Source: Sphagnum magellanicum
Lineage: Eukaryota > Streptophyta > Sphagnopsida > Sphagnales > Sphagnaceae
Length of the DNA stretch: 64,000 bases
Assembly: GCA_021904315.1 (NCBI GenBank)
Contig: CM038908.1
Span: forward strand, 28,820,001 to 28,884,000
Direction: 5' to 3'
The translations under genes were made by a program, and so were the position numbers. This document shows, piece by piece, positions 36,525 through 47,183 of the stretch. Position 1 is the stretch's first letter. Each line of letters opens with the position of its first letter. Under the pieces are notes generated by a model. That model had not been told where the DNA came from. It saw nothing but the letters and a program-made list of their open reading frames with translations, and ran no database searches.

Positions 36525-37485
36525 CACTGCCTAAAGAGGGGATTACATTAGTAGAACTCTTTGGTGGTATTGGTACAAGTCTTAAAGCCATACTACAATT
36601 AGGAATGGTGGTTCGGAGGTATTTATACGTAAACATTGATCCTATTGCAAGGTAAGTGGCGGTATCAAAAATGATGGAGTTCACAGCCAAATTTTCACAA
36701 CAATTTACAACCACCGCATGGAAGGCCAATTTCACTTTCTTGGCTTTTGACATACAACTAATTTAAAAAAAACATATGGAATTACTTGGCCCCGTGGACC
36801 TTATCATTTCAAGTTGGAAATGTCAAGGATTTTCAACGACTGGATTTGGAAAAGGATTAAGTGACACAATATCCAGTCTCTTCACGACATGGTACGATTG
36901 ATCACCTAGGCTCAATCCATTTCTCCGACGCTTGGTTATGTAATTGAAAACACCTCTTTTCAACTTGACAAAAGGGAGCAAATCTAGGAGCATTACATGC
37001 TAGTCAAACATTACCTTGGAGAACCACTCCTACTCAATGCGACATAATGCGGTTTTTATGCGCACCGACTACGCAACTAGTGGACCAACCTTGCACCATT
37101 CTCAGTTCTACATTTAGTTTTAAAATACACCATCAGAGACCCCAACCTATAGGTTTTTCACACATTGGATTCCTGCTAATCAATTACAAGGCAAAAGAAA
37201 CCTCCTTGGTTTCTTACGAACACAATAGGACAACCAAAAGGTGCTTAGCCCACCTTTATCTCCTTCCCAAGAGTACACGGCTTTCAGGGAGATGGACCAA
37301 GCCTAGGGTATCGTCATGCTTCAGCCACTTGGGATGAACGAAGCCCAAAAGAAAAAGAAAGGGCTATGGGGTACTAAACTGGCACTACTAATCACACCAA
37401 GGTGACTAGATTGGAGCATAACGTTCTACTGGGGAGAGACATGGACTTGAACTCCCTTACATGGTTGTTGGTAACCTGTGTATTT
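36525..37485 (+). pseudogene. C5 cytosine DNA methyltransferase-like domain inside the gypsy polyprotein
   Basis: Motifs in the right order: motif I LVELFGGIGTSLKA (36550-36590, AdoMet binding), motif II-like YVNIDPIA (about 36627-36650), motif IV PVDLIISSWKCQGFSTTGFG with catalytic Cys (about 36791-36855; canonical PPCQ is WKCQ here), motif VI GYVIENT (about 36934-36954), motif VIII-like YAHRLRN then WTNLAP (about 37056-37097), and motifs IX/X with ERAMGY and LLGRDMDLNSLTWLL (about 37358-37470). The AHRxR and tryptophan-rich step looks more like DNMT3/DRM enzymes than like Dnmt1. Several stops and at least two frame changes make it inactive. Cytosine methyltransferases in retrotransposons are known from some algae and dinoflagellates (recalled, not checked); they are not a standard part of plant gypsy elements. 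Confidence 0.82.
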
Positions 37486-37789
37486 TTTCAAATGTACATA
37501 ACACCAACACTAATTCAATCAGCTTGCAATTCTAGCAATGCGACTACATGGCACCCCGACCAAGTACACTTGCCTATCTTCAACATTCTACATTTCACTC
37601 TTAGTGTTGGGGGGGAGGAGGTACTACGTAATTTGACTCAAGTTGTTTTTGATACACCTAAAGGTACATCAACTTGTGGAAAAACAACTACAACCTTTTA
37701 CAAATTTACACAGTTGGATAGTGGAGAACCCAATACACCAAGTTCTTCAAACACATTTTTTAACTCCATACCATGTGTTTCCAACTAAC

Positions 37790-38580
37790 CTTTCGTTACA
37801 AGGAACCAGCTCACCAAGAAGGAAAGAGACTAGGTCACAGACTTGCTAATTAAGTATGAGAATGTGTTCGCATTTTCAATGAAAGACTTAGGTAGGTGTA
37901 AGACCATGCAGTTCTCTATAGACCTTATAAATGAGACATTCATCTATCGGAGGAGGCATAGGTTGAGCAAGCATGAGTGGGAACTGGTAGATGAAAGATG
38001 CAAAAAACTCCATGAACTAGTCTCATTTAGCTATCAAGTTCTGATTTCGCAACTACTATAGTAATGCCAACAAAGAAGGATTCAACTAGATTATGGACTG
38101 ATAAAAGGATGAGCAGGGATTATAGGCCTTTGAACCTGGTTACACCTCAGGACAAGTACCCCATGCCCATCCCTAAAGAACTGTTTGATAACATTGGAGA
38201 CTATTCGCAATTGTGGATCTAAGGCAAGGCTTCAACCAGATTGTGCTCGCTGCGAAGGACCACAAGAAAACGACACTCTATGGAAGCAACAAGTTATAGG
38301 AATGGCTTGTGACGCCTTTTGGATTAAATAATGCACATGTCTTCTTTCAGTGAATCATGGACCAGGTTCTCGAAGGGGCAAATTTCCTGAAGTGCTACAT
38401 AGATGATGTCCTAATGCATAATAAGGGATTCTTGCAACATTTGGCTCATCTTGAAGAGTTATTCAAGAGGCTCCATGAAGTCAATATGAAGATCCATCCT
38501 AAAAAGCGTGAGTTCATTATCACCTTAGTAGTCTACCTTGGACACAAAATTTTACCAAATGGTATTATGGCTCATTAGGC
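37790..38580 (+). pseudogene. gypsy reverse transcriptase
   Basis: RT motifs across shifting frames: IYRRRHRLSKHEWELVDERC (primer-grip-side entry), a DYRPLNLVTPQDKYPMPIP block, VDLRQGFNQI (after a frame change near 38205), TPFGLNNA, and the catalytic YIDDV at about 38396-38410 followed by KIHPKKREF and VVYLGHKI. Frameshifts at about 38030 and 38205 and several stops disable it. Confidence 0.88.
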
Positions 38581-38719
38581 CAAAGTAGTGGCCATTTTGG
38601 AAATGCCCAATCCTACTGATGTTCACACTTTAAGGAGCTTCATCAAACTATGTAATTACTACAAAATTTATGTCCAAAACTTTAGTACTATTGCTCATCC
38701 TCTCTTTGCATTGTTAAAA

Positions 38720-39200
38720 AATGATGTTATTTAGACATGGATTGAAAAGGCTCAAGAAGCTTTCAACACATTCAAGGAAAAGCTTTCAGAGTTCCCCATT
38801 CGAAGAAGACTTAATTTCAGCAAGGTCTTCATTCTACAAACTGATTGGAGTGCTCTTAGTATTGGTGTTATTATTGGCCAACTTGATGAGGAAAGCAAGG
38901 AATATGTTATCGCCTATGCATCTCGAAGCAACAACAAGGCTAAGAGTAACTACTCTTCATACGAGGGGGAATGTTTTGTTGTTATATGGGCCGTCATACA
39001 TTTCAAGCCCTATCTTTATGGCACCAAATCCACTTGTATACCGACCACCAACCTATCAAATGGTTGATGACCAATGACAAGCTTATTGGTAAGTTAGCTC
39101 GTTGGGTGCTTATACTTCAAGAGTATGAGTTCAAGGTTATTCACCGACTTGGTATTACACATCAAAACGCAAATACCATGTCACGGAGACCCCTCACTAC
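38720..39200 (+). pseudogene. gypsy RNase H
   Basis: Seen: FILQTDWSALSIGVIIGQLD (first catalytic Asp), YASRSNNKAKSNYSSYEGEC (second catalytic Glu), then the next frame with LYTDHQPIKWLMTNDKL (third Asp). It ends in the linker HRLGITHQNANTMSRRPL, where functional elements usually have ADALSR. One frame change lies near 38980-39010. Confidence 0.85.
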
Positions 39201-39429
39201 CTTTGAAAATTTCTCAAAAATCAGGCAAGAATTCGACCAAATTCCAACAATACATGTATTTTATGCATATATTTATCTTACACTATTAAAATGTAACCTA
39301 GTTAAGCATCCCATTGTGGATATATGGGAGGACTTGGACACTCTAAGGTTTCTTCAACATGGGGAATACCCTCCCCAAGTTATATCAAGTCAACGGGATC
39401 GCATACAATAGCGGTCCAAACGCTACTCA

Positions 39430-40549
39430 TGGAAGGATAATGACCTTGTCCAATGTTCACCACAAGGCGACAAAGTGGTTCCTCCACTACATGAACGGCT
39501 TAATCTTATTCAGAAGGTACATTTGGAGCTTGGACACTTTAGAGTTAAACGTACTTATAGCCTTCTCGTTCCTCATTACCATTGGAGAGGTATGTGTGCT
39601 CAAGTCCGAGACATCATTGCTAGGTGTGAACAATGTGATAGAGTGAAAACTTCCTTTTCCTTTCGACAGTTCATGCTTTCTCCACTCCCTATTCAGGGCA
39701 TGTTCTATTGCTAGTCATGTGATTTAGCTAGAAGGTTACCACAAACCTCGAAGGGTAATGTCTACATCATGATTATGGTTAAGCATTTTTCAAAGTGGGC
39801 CGAGCTTGTTGCGCTGTCAGACAAATCATCACACAACACTAGCCAAGCTTTCTTACAACGGATCCTAAGTAGGTTTGGGGCTTGTGCTGAGTGCCTTACT
39901 AATCAAGGATCAGAATTCAAAGGAGAATTCCAAGACCTACTTGATCATGTTCTCATTGACCATCGCCAGACTTCAAAAAATCATCCCCAAGTTGTTGGCC
40001 TTGCATAGAAGATGGTTCAGACATGCAAAAAGGGATTTCGGAAGACTTGTTTCATTGGGAACAAAGAGGATTGGGACTTGGCCCTACCTTACATCGCCAC
40101 GGGTTACAGGATGTCCAAACACACCTCTTTGTTTCATTTCACTCATTACTTTCTACTTTTTGGGAGACATCCCATTCCACCCTCTTCCATTGCTGCTCAA
40201 ATGGACCAGGTTGTGGACTTGGACTCCCCAACCACTTGGGTTAAGGTCATCGTAGAGAGGGCTGCTATATTTAGGAGGGTTATGCCCATGGCCATGGAGA
40301 ACTTGTCCATTGCACAACATCAAGACACTTTACAGTATGCACACACACGAGGTGGCAGTTACAAACTTAAGGTGAAACAATTTGATGTTGGTGACTTTGT
40401 GTATCTCCAACAACCTAATGATATTCTAGACATTTCTTCTAGTTGCACTATCTTGAGGACTAAGGCGATCAGGCTTTCAGGTGTGTTGGAGTTGCAAAGA
40501 ACTAACGAACGCACGGTTCGGGATCACTCCAAAAACTATACCCCCTACC
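39430..40549 (+). pseudogene. gypsy integrase (5' part, before the hAT insertion)
   Basis: The H2C2 zinc domain is visible (HLELGHFRVKRTYSLLVPHY and ARCEQCD, about 39510-39640). Then come the catalytic core IMIMVKHFSKWAELVALSDK, CLTNQGSEFKGEFQDLL with the second Asp, and the C-terminal part LLFGRHPIPPSSI, RRVMPMAMENLSIAQHQDT and KQFDVGDFVYL. It ends RTVRDHSKN at the 8-bp target site. The continuation (CHLSNLDPTII) resumes at 44048. Confidence 0.88.
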
Positions 40550-40847
40550 TAGGCCTCGGCAAGGTAAGGTAGACAACCGGTTGTTACTCGATAAAACGGT
40601 AAAAGTTAGTGGTAAAGGGTGAAGGGAAGGTAATAGGTAAGGTAGCGGGTAGAGTAAAGGTAAAGCCGAATGAATTACTCAATTACCCGGTAATTACAGG
40701 TAACTGGATAAATTATTTATTATGGCCCTAGTGCCCTAACGGAATCCGCCGTTAATCCGCACGGAGTCCACCATCAAGATTGAGTCCGCCACATAGTCCA
40801 TCTCGCCATGGTCTTCCACTGCGGCCCTGAGGGAGCTACAAAGTACA

Positions 40848-42962
40848 ATGTCGAGCAACAGTGATCCTGCTGTGAGTGTGGTCGTCGCCGAGGACGCTGT
40901 TGTCGTCGTTGTGTCCGATGATAGCAATGGCGACATATAGGCGACCGTGCATTTTGTCGCCAAATCAAAGTGGAAGCGCCAAAAACACTAGTTTCCGTGG
41001 GAATATGTTAAGGATTGGTAGGACGACGACTCCGCCAAGCATTGCGAAAAGCGCCAGTGCACAGTGTGTCGCAAATGGTACTCCGGATTGACCAAAGCGT
41101 CGGGCTGGAAAGCCCACATGAAGAGCGCGCACGGCATCACTAGCAGCAACACCGCGTCGTCTGCCCCGTCTGGCAAGGTCATATTCCGGTCGACACTTAG
41201 CAGCAAGCTTGTGTTTTTGGAGCTCGTTCTACGCAAGTACGAGAATGTCGTTGTGGACTTCGTAGTCAAAGGTGGTGTCACCCTGCGGGCGGCTGGCGGC
41301 GTTCGTTTCAAGAAATTTGTTGTCTCGCTAACAAACGGATACGAGCCGTCGTCGACTCGAACAATCCTATGGCAGATCGCCGAGCTATACCACATCTTGG
41401 AGCCATTGTTGGCGGCATTTCTGTGCAGCCTGGACGTCGCCATCTCCTTGACGCTAGACGGTTGGTTGAACCGCAACCTGAAGGGATTCTACGTTGTCAC
41501 CACACACTGGGTCGACGTCACTTCTCTACCCAACAAGAACATTCTGCTGACGATCCTTGACGTCAAGTGCGGGACTGACGTCAGTAAGCGCGTTGGGGCT
41601 GCCCTGTTCGAGTATCTGAAGCGCTTGGGCCGAGATGTTCTGACGTGCCTGCTTAATGTTGTCAACGACAATGGGTCAGACGCAATGGTTGTTATCGCGT
41701 GGCTCTTCCAGCTAGTCAATACCTTCATCGGCTATGAGCAGATGCGCAAGGTCAACCATGTTCGGTGCGCCGACCACTCCGTCCAACTCACTGTGCTCAA
41801 GGTGTTGATGTTCATTAAGGAGCCCACCGAGCAGCTGCGGGATACGCTGATCAGAATCCGCCGTAACAAAGTCATGCAGCAACAGTATTGCGTCGAAGCC
41901 GCGACAACTGGGCTTGCTAGCAAGGAGCTGACGCACCAGGACTCGCCCACGTGCTAGAACTCGACTCACGAGATGTGCGTCGACGCTTCTGGCAAACGCG
42001 TCGTTTTAAACAGCATCATGGACCAGTACACGGCCGACATTGGCCACGGCACTCTCCCTGACTTGGAATGGCATGCCATCAACGGCATGTCGACATTCCT
42101 TCACGCGCCATGCCAGGTCATGGAGAGCCTTGCGGCCGATCACAAGCCGACACTCGACCTGGTGCCGATGTCCGTCTCTCTGCTCCTAAAGCATTGCGAC
42201 GATAGTGAACAGCAACTGCAGGAGATTAATGGCAAGCTAACGGCGGTCGGAATGAAGGCGAAGCTTGAGAAGTACAAGAGCAAGTTGGTGCAAGAACCGA
42301 TGATCATTGCGACGTACCTGAACCTGCAAATCCCCAAGCCGACTGACTTGGCGAAGCTGAAGCTCGTCGTCGATCTCGTCCGCAATTCGTTGCAGCGCCG
42401 CTACTTGGCCGAAGTGAGCTCTCGCCAGAGCATCGAGTAGGAAGCGGCCGACAACTCGCTTTTTGCCGCGATGTTTCAGCCGCAACGCGACGTCGATGGC
42501 AATGGCGACAAGGTCAATTAGTATCTGTTGATCGGTGTTGTCTAGTCATCGGGGTTCATCGACGTCTTGTCGTGGTGGTCGACCCAAAAGGAATCGCTGT
42601 CGGGCCACTACAAGATGGCCATGGACTACCATGGAACGCCGGCGACGTCGACACCATCAAAGCGGGTCAATAATGCCGTCGGTCGCGAATTCACATGCAC
42701 CCGGTAGTCGTTGTCATCGTCGATGTTCATCATGACAATGTGCCTGCGTTCGTGGATGAATGCTAGTATCTTCAAAGTGCCGGCGAATCGAGTGCAGGCG
42801 ACGGCTGCCCTCGGACAGGATGACGCCAACAACGTGGAGTCGGTCGTCCAGGAGCTTGAGGAAGAGCAGGAGGATTGGGACGAAGAGATCCTTGACGATG
42901 GTGTCGTTCAAATGCTCCACAACCAGTTCGCTGACCTGGTCTTTGAGTGCCAAGAACTTTGA
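40848..42962 (+). pseudogene. hAT transposase with eight in-frame TAG codons
   Basis: One 705-codon frame from ATG 40848 to TGA 42960 without any frameshift. An N-terminal BED-type zinc finger reads CTVCRKWYSGLTKASGWKAH. The RNase-H-like core follows (ISLTLDGWLNRNLKGFY; NDNGSDAM; RCADHSVQL), then the NSTHEMC motif (hAT RWNSTYEM type, with its Trp now TAG). The C-terminal dimerisation segment is GFIDVLSWWSTQKESLSGHY and AMDYHGTPATSTPSKRVNNA. Stops are at 40938, 40989, 41016, 41955, 42438, 42519, 42543 and 42705, all TAG. The protein would not be made in full. It would have excised and re-integrated the element. Confidence 0.9.
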
Positions 42963-44039
42963 GAGCTAAAGATGAAAGTACTAAAAAGAGAGGGAAAAGC
43001 CATCAAATGTTCAAATTGTTGAAAACAGTTGAGCAGCAAGGTTGTGAGACCATGCTATGAATTGAATCAATCAATAATCAAATTTCTAACTTTCTCACAT
43101 GAATTACTGAAGGTTGCAACATAATAGAGAAGAAGCTCAAGGAATTGTTACAGATGTAAAGATCAACTATACATTCCTGCCTTGTTTTCTTCCTCCTCTC
43201 GTACAATCACTGCTCCTGCAGAATTTAGGCAATTTATGATCTCGTGAATTTTTCCTCTAGTGCCATCAGATCCCCCTCAACCCACCCACAACATTTGGCT
43301 CTAAGATCTTTCAGCTGGCAATGTTTGTTTGATCCATGTGAACTTTGTACGAGATCAGAGCTCCTCCTCAATTTACATCTTGGCCCATCAAAATCTCTTG
43401 TTATTACAATGTCTAGTAATCCTGCACAATGATCCCTTTTTGCAGCTCTAGCTAGCAGTTAAAAAAACCCACTTAGTCCAACAACCTGTTGCACCCCAAA
43501 AGATGAAAGGCCTGGTACCACAAGAAGACATGATCTGCATCAGCTCCTGGATCTCCGTCTTTGCAAGGGGTAAAAGAAAACAACCAATTATAATATTAGC
43601 AAAATGGGTTCTAGAATCTAGCCGCAAAACACTTTACTTCTCCAACAAACTTCTTGAATTGTCCTCCACAACAAAAGATGAATTACATGAGCCCAACAAC
43701 TGTAACAACAACAATAACAAACCTTGAGTGAATTTGTTGCAAATCCAGACATGGTGTTTTGCGACACCGAACGCTACTCTAGCAGCGGTTAAGTGTTTTG
43801 TCTTTTTCTCTCTCCCACACAACGTACACCAGTGAGTCTTGTTCTCTCAAGTTGATCTTTGAGTAAAATGTCCCATGGAATATGATTTGAACATTTTACT
43901 GGGTAATTACCCGGTTGAAGGGGTGAAGAAAGGTAAAGGTAAAGGTAGGCGTGGGTGAATCGAGTAAGGGTAATGGTAAGGTGAAGGTAGGAGACAATGT
44001 TTTACCCGTTAACCTTTTACCCTACCTTGTCGAGACTTA
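42963..44039. other. 3' non-coding part of the hAT element
   Basis: No second frame. Subterminal repeats (GGTAAAGGTAAAGG, GGTAATGGTAAGG) lie in the last about 140 bp, mirroring those at 40600-40700. Such repeats usually bind the transposase BED finger. Confidence 0.6.
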
Positions 44040-44220
44040 CCCCTACCACCTGTCGAACTTGGATCCTACCATCATCACGTGTTCTTCTTACCCTTGTTTA
44101 AACCATTATATAACCACATTTGATTTGTGGATGTCATGGGAAGGATTTGATATTGATGAATTGCATCAACAACAAGTAAAACCATGTCATATCATGATAG
44201 GCATCTTCAACATTCATTAA
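44040..44220 (+). pseudogene. gypsy integrase tail resumed after the hAT element
   Basis: Directly after the right target duplication the frame reads CHLSNLDPTIITCSSYPCL. Joined across the insertion this follows SKN with the CxxCH-type spacing also seen in the gypsy fragment at 63.6 kb. It runs to a stop at about 44218. Confidence 0.65.
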
Positions 44221-46982
44221 ACATCAAAAGTCAACATGTCTTTAAAATTTTAAAAATTACTTGTTTGTTTTGATTTGCGTAACAAGGTAATCATAAATAA
44301 AAAATATGAAGGTGCTAATCTAAACACCTTCATGAATGCCTTAACAAACATTGTTTCATGTGTTCTATTGTTGTTGGTAAAACCATATGTAACTAGTTGT
44401 TATGGGCATGCAATGTCCAAATGTTGTCAACATGCCACTAACAATTTGAAAGTGTGTGGTGAAATGAGCGAAGTTTCAAGTAAAAATTCTTAGACTTTTT
44501 TGTAAAATACTATAACTTGCACCCAAAAAAAAAGGAAAAGGCCAACAAGCATGGGCTAAAGCTTGTCACACAATGTGTCTTAAAAACCAATCTTGAAGGT
44601 ACTGCTTGTTATCCCATACATTTGTTGTAAAACTTTCCATGTGTTGTATGACCTATGACAACATTCCTCAAACATTAATGTGATCTTGCGAAGTCTTCTT
44701 GCCTTTATTGTTAATTATGTACAATTTATTAACACCAACTCCTATTAAAGTTGAAATTCCAAGTCTTGTTTTGCTCACATTGGGTGTTTTTTGATTCCTA
44801 GCTTCAACAAAAGAAGTTGCCATGAGAAGGTTTTTCAAACTAGAAGTGTCACTTTTTCAACACAACCAAATACCATTAGAAGTTTTCAACCCATTAAAAT
44901 GTTGGGCATAACATGAAAAACAATTTCTTTACATAATATTATTTACACATCAAATTATGGGATTGTTGGCTTGCACATTGAAACCAAACAAATCTTCAAG
45001 ATGGTCGAAGTCATCACATGTTTGAGGCAATTTTGACTTGGTATTAGAAATTTGGACAAGATTACGTCAATTATGAAGAGTTGGCCTAAGGACACTAGAT
45101 CAAGTTGCATTATTGGTGAAAGTTTCAAAACCATTAAGGAATGTACCAAGATGTTGAACACAACATGCTTGAAAACAATGAAATTTGATTATAGATTTTG
45201 ATCTATGGAATATTAGGTTAACAACCATGAATTTCAAACAAGAAAAAATACCTACCTTGCCTTTTAATGTTCTTGAAATCAAAAAATTGTTTGTTTCATT
45301 CATGGATGATTATAATTGCCATTTCATTTGTTATGTTATTGATGTTCACTAACATGGTGTGATGTTGATTGTGTGTGAATATGGAGGTTGCATGTTCACA
45401 AGAAACCTCCAACATGGGTAGAATGCATCCATGATGAAATAGGAAATTTTTTTAATGAAGGCATTTTGAATTTATAGAGTTTTGCCATATGACTATTTGT
45501 TGTAATTGTTGAGGTATGTTGAATGTTGATAGCATGTACAAACAATTGGCCATGTGCAATGGGCTTGTGAAGGGCTATTGTATTGGGGTGAAATATTGTT
45601 GTTCTTAGTGCCTTGGATATTTTTAAGGAGAATTTATTTGTTGTTTTGCTGCTTTTTTTTAATGTTTTAGTTGTTTTTATGTCTTGCTTTTATTGAAGTA
45701 AACCTTTTATTATTGAAGGATTGTGTCCAAAGAGCTTCAAAGTTAGAATCACATAGTTTGATGTCAAAGGTATGCCTTGAGTTGAGGTTCTATTTGTTTT
45801 GGGATTGAAAGATTGAAGCATGAATGTCACATTTGTTTTCTATCAATTGAACACTAATTTATGTACAATTTATGTCCTTCACCTAGCAATGTATGTTTTG
45901 GTGTTTGGTATCTTTTTGTTGTTAGATTGAATAGATAAAAATGCATTTTGTTTATTTATTTTAATGTTATTGATTTGGACGTGGGATCACAATATTGCAA
46001 AGTGGTTGTGGGCTTGGTATTTGAAAGGGACAACATGTAACTTTGTAAAATTGAATGTTGGTGTTTAGGAGTCTACATTTCTTTATGTTTTTTGTTTGAG
46101 TGTTTATGTATGTTTTTGGTTTTTGCATTGGTTTTGCTTATGCTTCATTTTGTTATTTGTGTGTGTTTATGCATGTCTATGTTCATATGGGTTGTTAGAC
46201 CAATCTAAGAATGTATTCTACACTCTACCTAAAAACTAAAGTTGATAGCATCCAACCGTATGCGATTGAGTGTCCAACACCAACTTCCCACATTAGACAT
46301 TTATTCCTCATGTAAAGGCATGTTATAACAATTAAGATATCTTATAGGTTGATGCATAAGGTTGATGCAATATTTTTGAATAGTTTTAGTTGAAAACAAT
46401 TGTTTTAAGATAACTTCACACCCATTGTTCTCCCATGGACCTTATAGCTTCCAATTGACTAACATTGTAATTCATATGCTTAGTTTTTGCATAAATAAGG
46501 GTTGTTACGAATTTGGTCATCTATGCACATGCCTGGATTGATGTCCATAAAACATTTGACCAATTGATGTGTATATTGCATGTCCATGTGTGAAAAATTC
46601 AAAAATTTATATGCCCATGCCCAAAAGGCCTTAATTTGTTAAAAATGTCATAAGCCCATGGTATTAATTTGGGTGCAAATGGGATAATAGAAATCACAAA
46701 AGTCCTTTCAATAAACGTTTATTCAAGAATATTTTTAGTACATACTCATTTGTAAGTTGAAAAAAATCATCAAAAAATTATTTTTATTTTATTAGATGTT
46801 ACATTATACTATAATGTGATACATTTAAAGAAACGCCCCCAAAGTATGTCATGTTTAACAAACATTTTTTCTATCCTACTTAAATTGCCTATTTAACCTA
46901 CCTTAGTTAACCTACATTAACTTAGGTAAGCTAGGTTAAGCTAGGGCCTATCTAAACATATCTATGGCCAACATAAATCTTC
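44221..46982. other. AT-rich intergenic DNA, no gene seen
   Basis: Possibly the remains of the gypsy 3' end, but no LTR matching 32.3-33.6 kb was found. Short open frames have no recognisable content. Confidence 0.4.
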
Positions 46983-47183
46983 ATAGGTTTGTTTGTAGGC
47001 CTACCTAAAGGCTCTATAGCCTACACAAAATAACAACGCACACACAATTATAGGTTTGTTTGTAGGCCTACCTAAAGGCTCTATAGCCTACACAAAATAA
47101 CAACGCACACACAATTATAGGTTTGTTTGTAGGCCTACCTAAAGGCTCTATAGCCTACACAAAATAACAACGCACACACAATT
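46983..47183. repeat. three tandem copies of a 67-bp unit
   Basis: Near-identical copies start at 46983, 47050 and 47117, each containing GGTTTGTTTGTAGGCCTACC and GGCTCTATAGCC. Within the unit, TAGGCCTA and GGCTCTATAGCC are short palindromes. The copies are almost exact, so the expansion is recent. Confidence 0.92.

Larger units (their letters stand above)
40550..44039 (+). mobile_element. hAT-superfamily transposon inserted in the gypsy integrase
   Basis: A 3,490-bp element flanked by an exact 8-bp target duplication CCCCTACC (40542-40549 and 44040-44047), the hallmark length for hAT. The ends are imperfect inverted repeats of about 22 bp, beginning TAGGCCTCGGCAAGGTAAGG on the left and TAAGTCTCGACAAGGTAGGG on the right (reverse strand). 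Both ends carry subterminal GGTAA/GGTAAAG repeats. The element encodes one transposase frame. It is GC-richer than the surrounding gypsy DNA, consistent with separate origin. Confidence 0.93.
33681..44220 (+). mobile_element. degenerate Ty3/gypsy retrotransposon with methyltransferase-like domain, split by a hAT insertion
   Basis: Domain order on the plus strand is gag, two CCHC knuckles, retropepsin, C5 DNA methyltransferase-like domain, RT, RNase H, integrase (gypsy order with integrase last). The element is broken by stops and frameshifts throughout. At 40542-40549 it is interrupted by a 3.49-kb hAT element; the integrase tail resumes at 44040. A clear pair of LTRs was not found. The start given is the first recognisable gag frame; the candidate LTR/leader at 32.3-33.6 kb may belong to it. 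No functional protein can be made. Confidence 0.9.

Noticed and set aside
40848..42962. TAG codons read as sense codons (code reassignment)
   Set aside because: The galactosyltransferase and LCAT-like genes in the same window end at TAG in the right place, so TAG is a normal stop here.
46983..47183. CRISPR-like array
   Set aside because: It is a simple tandem repeat without unique spacers, in a eukaryotic nuclear context.
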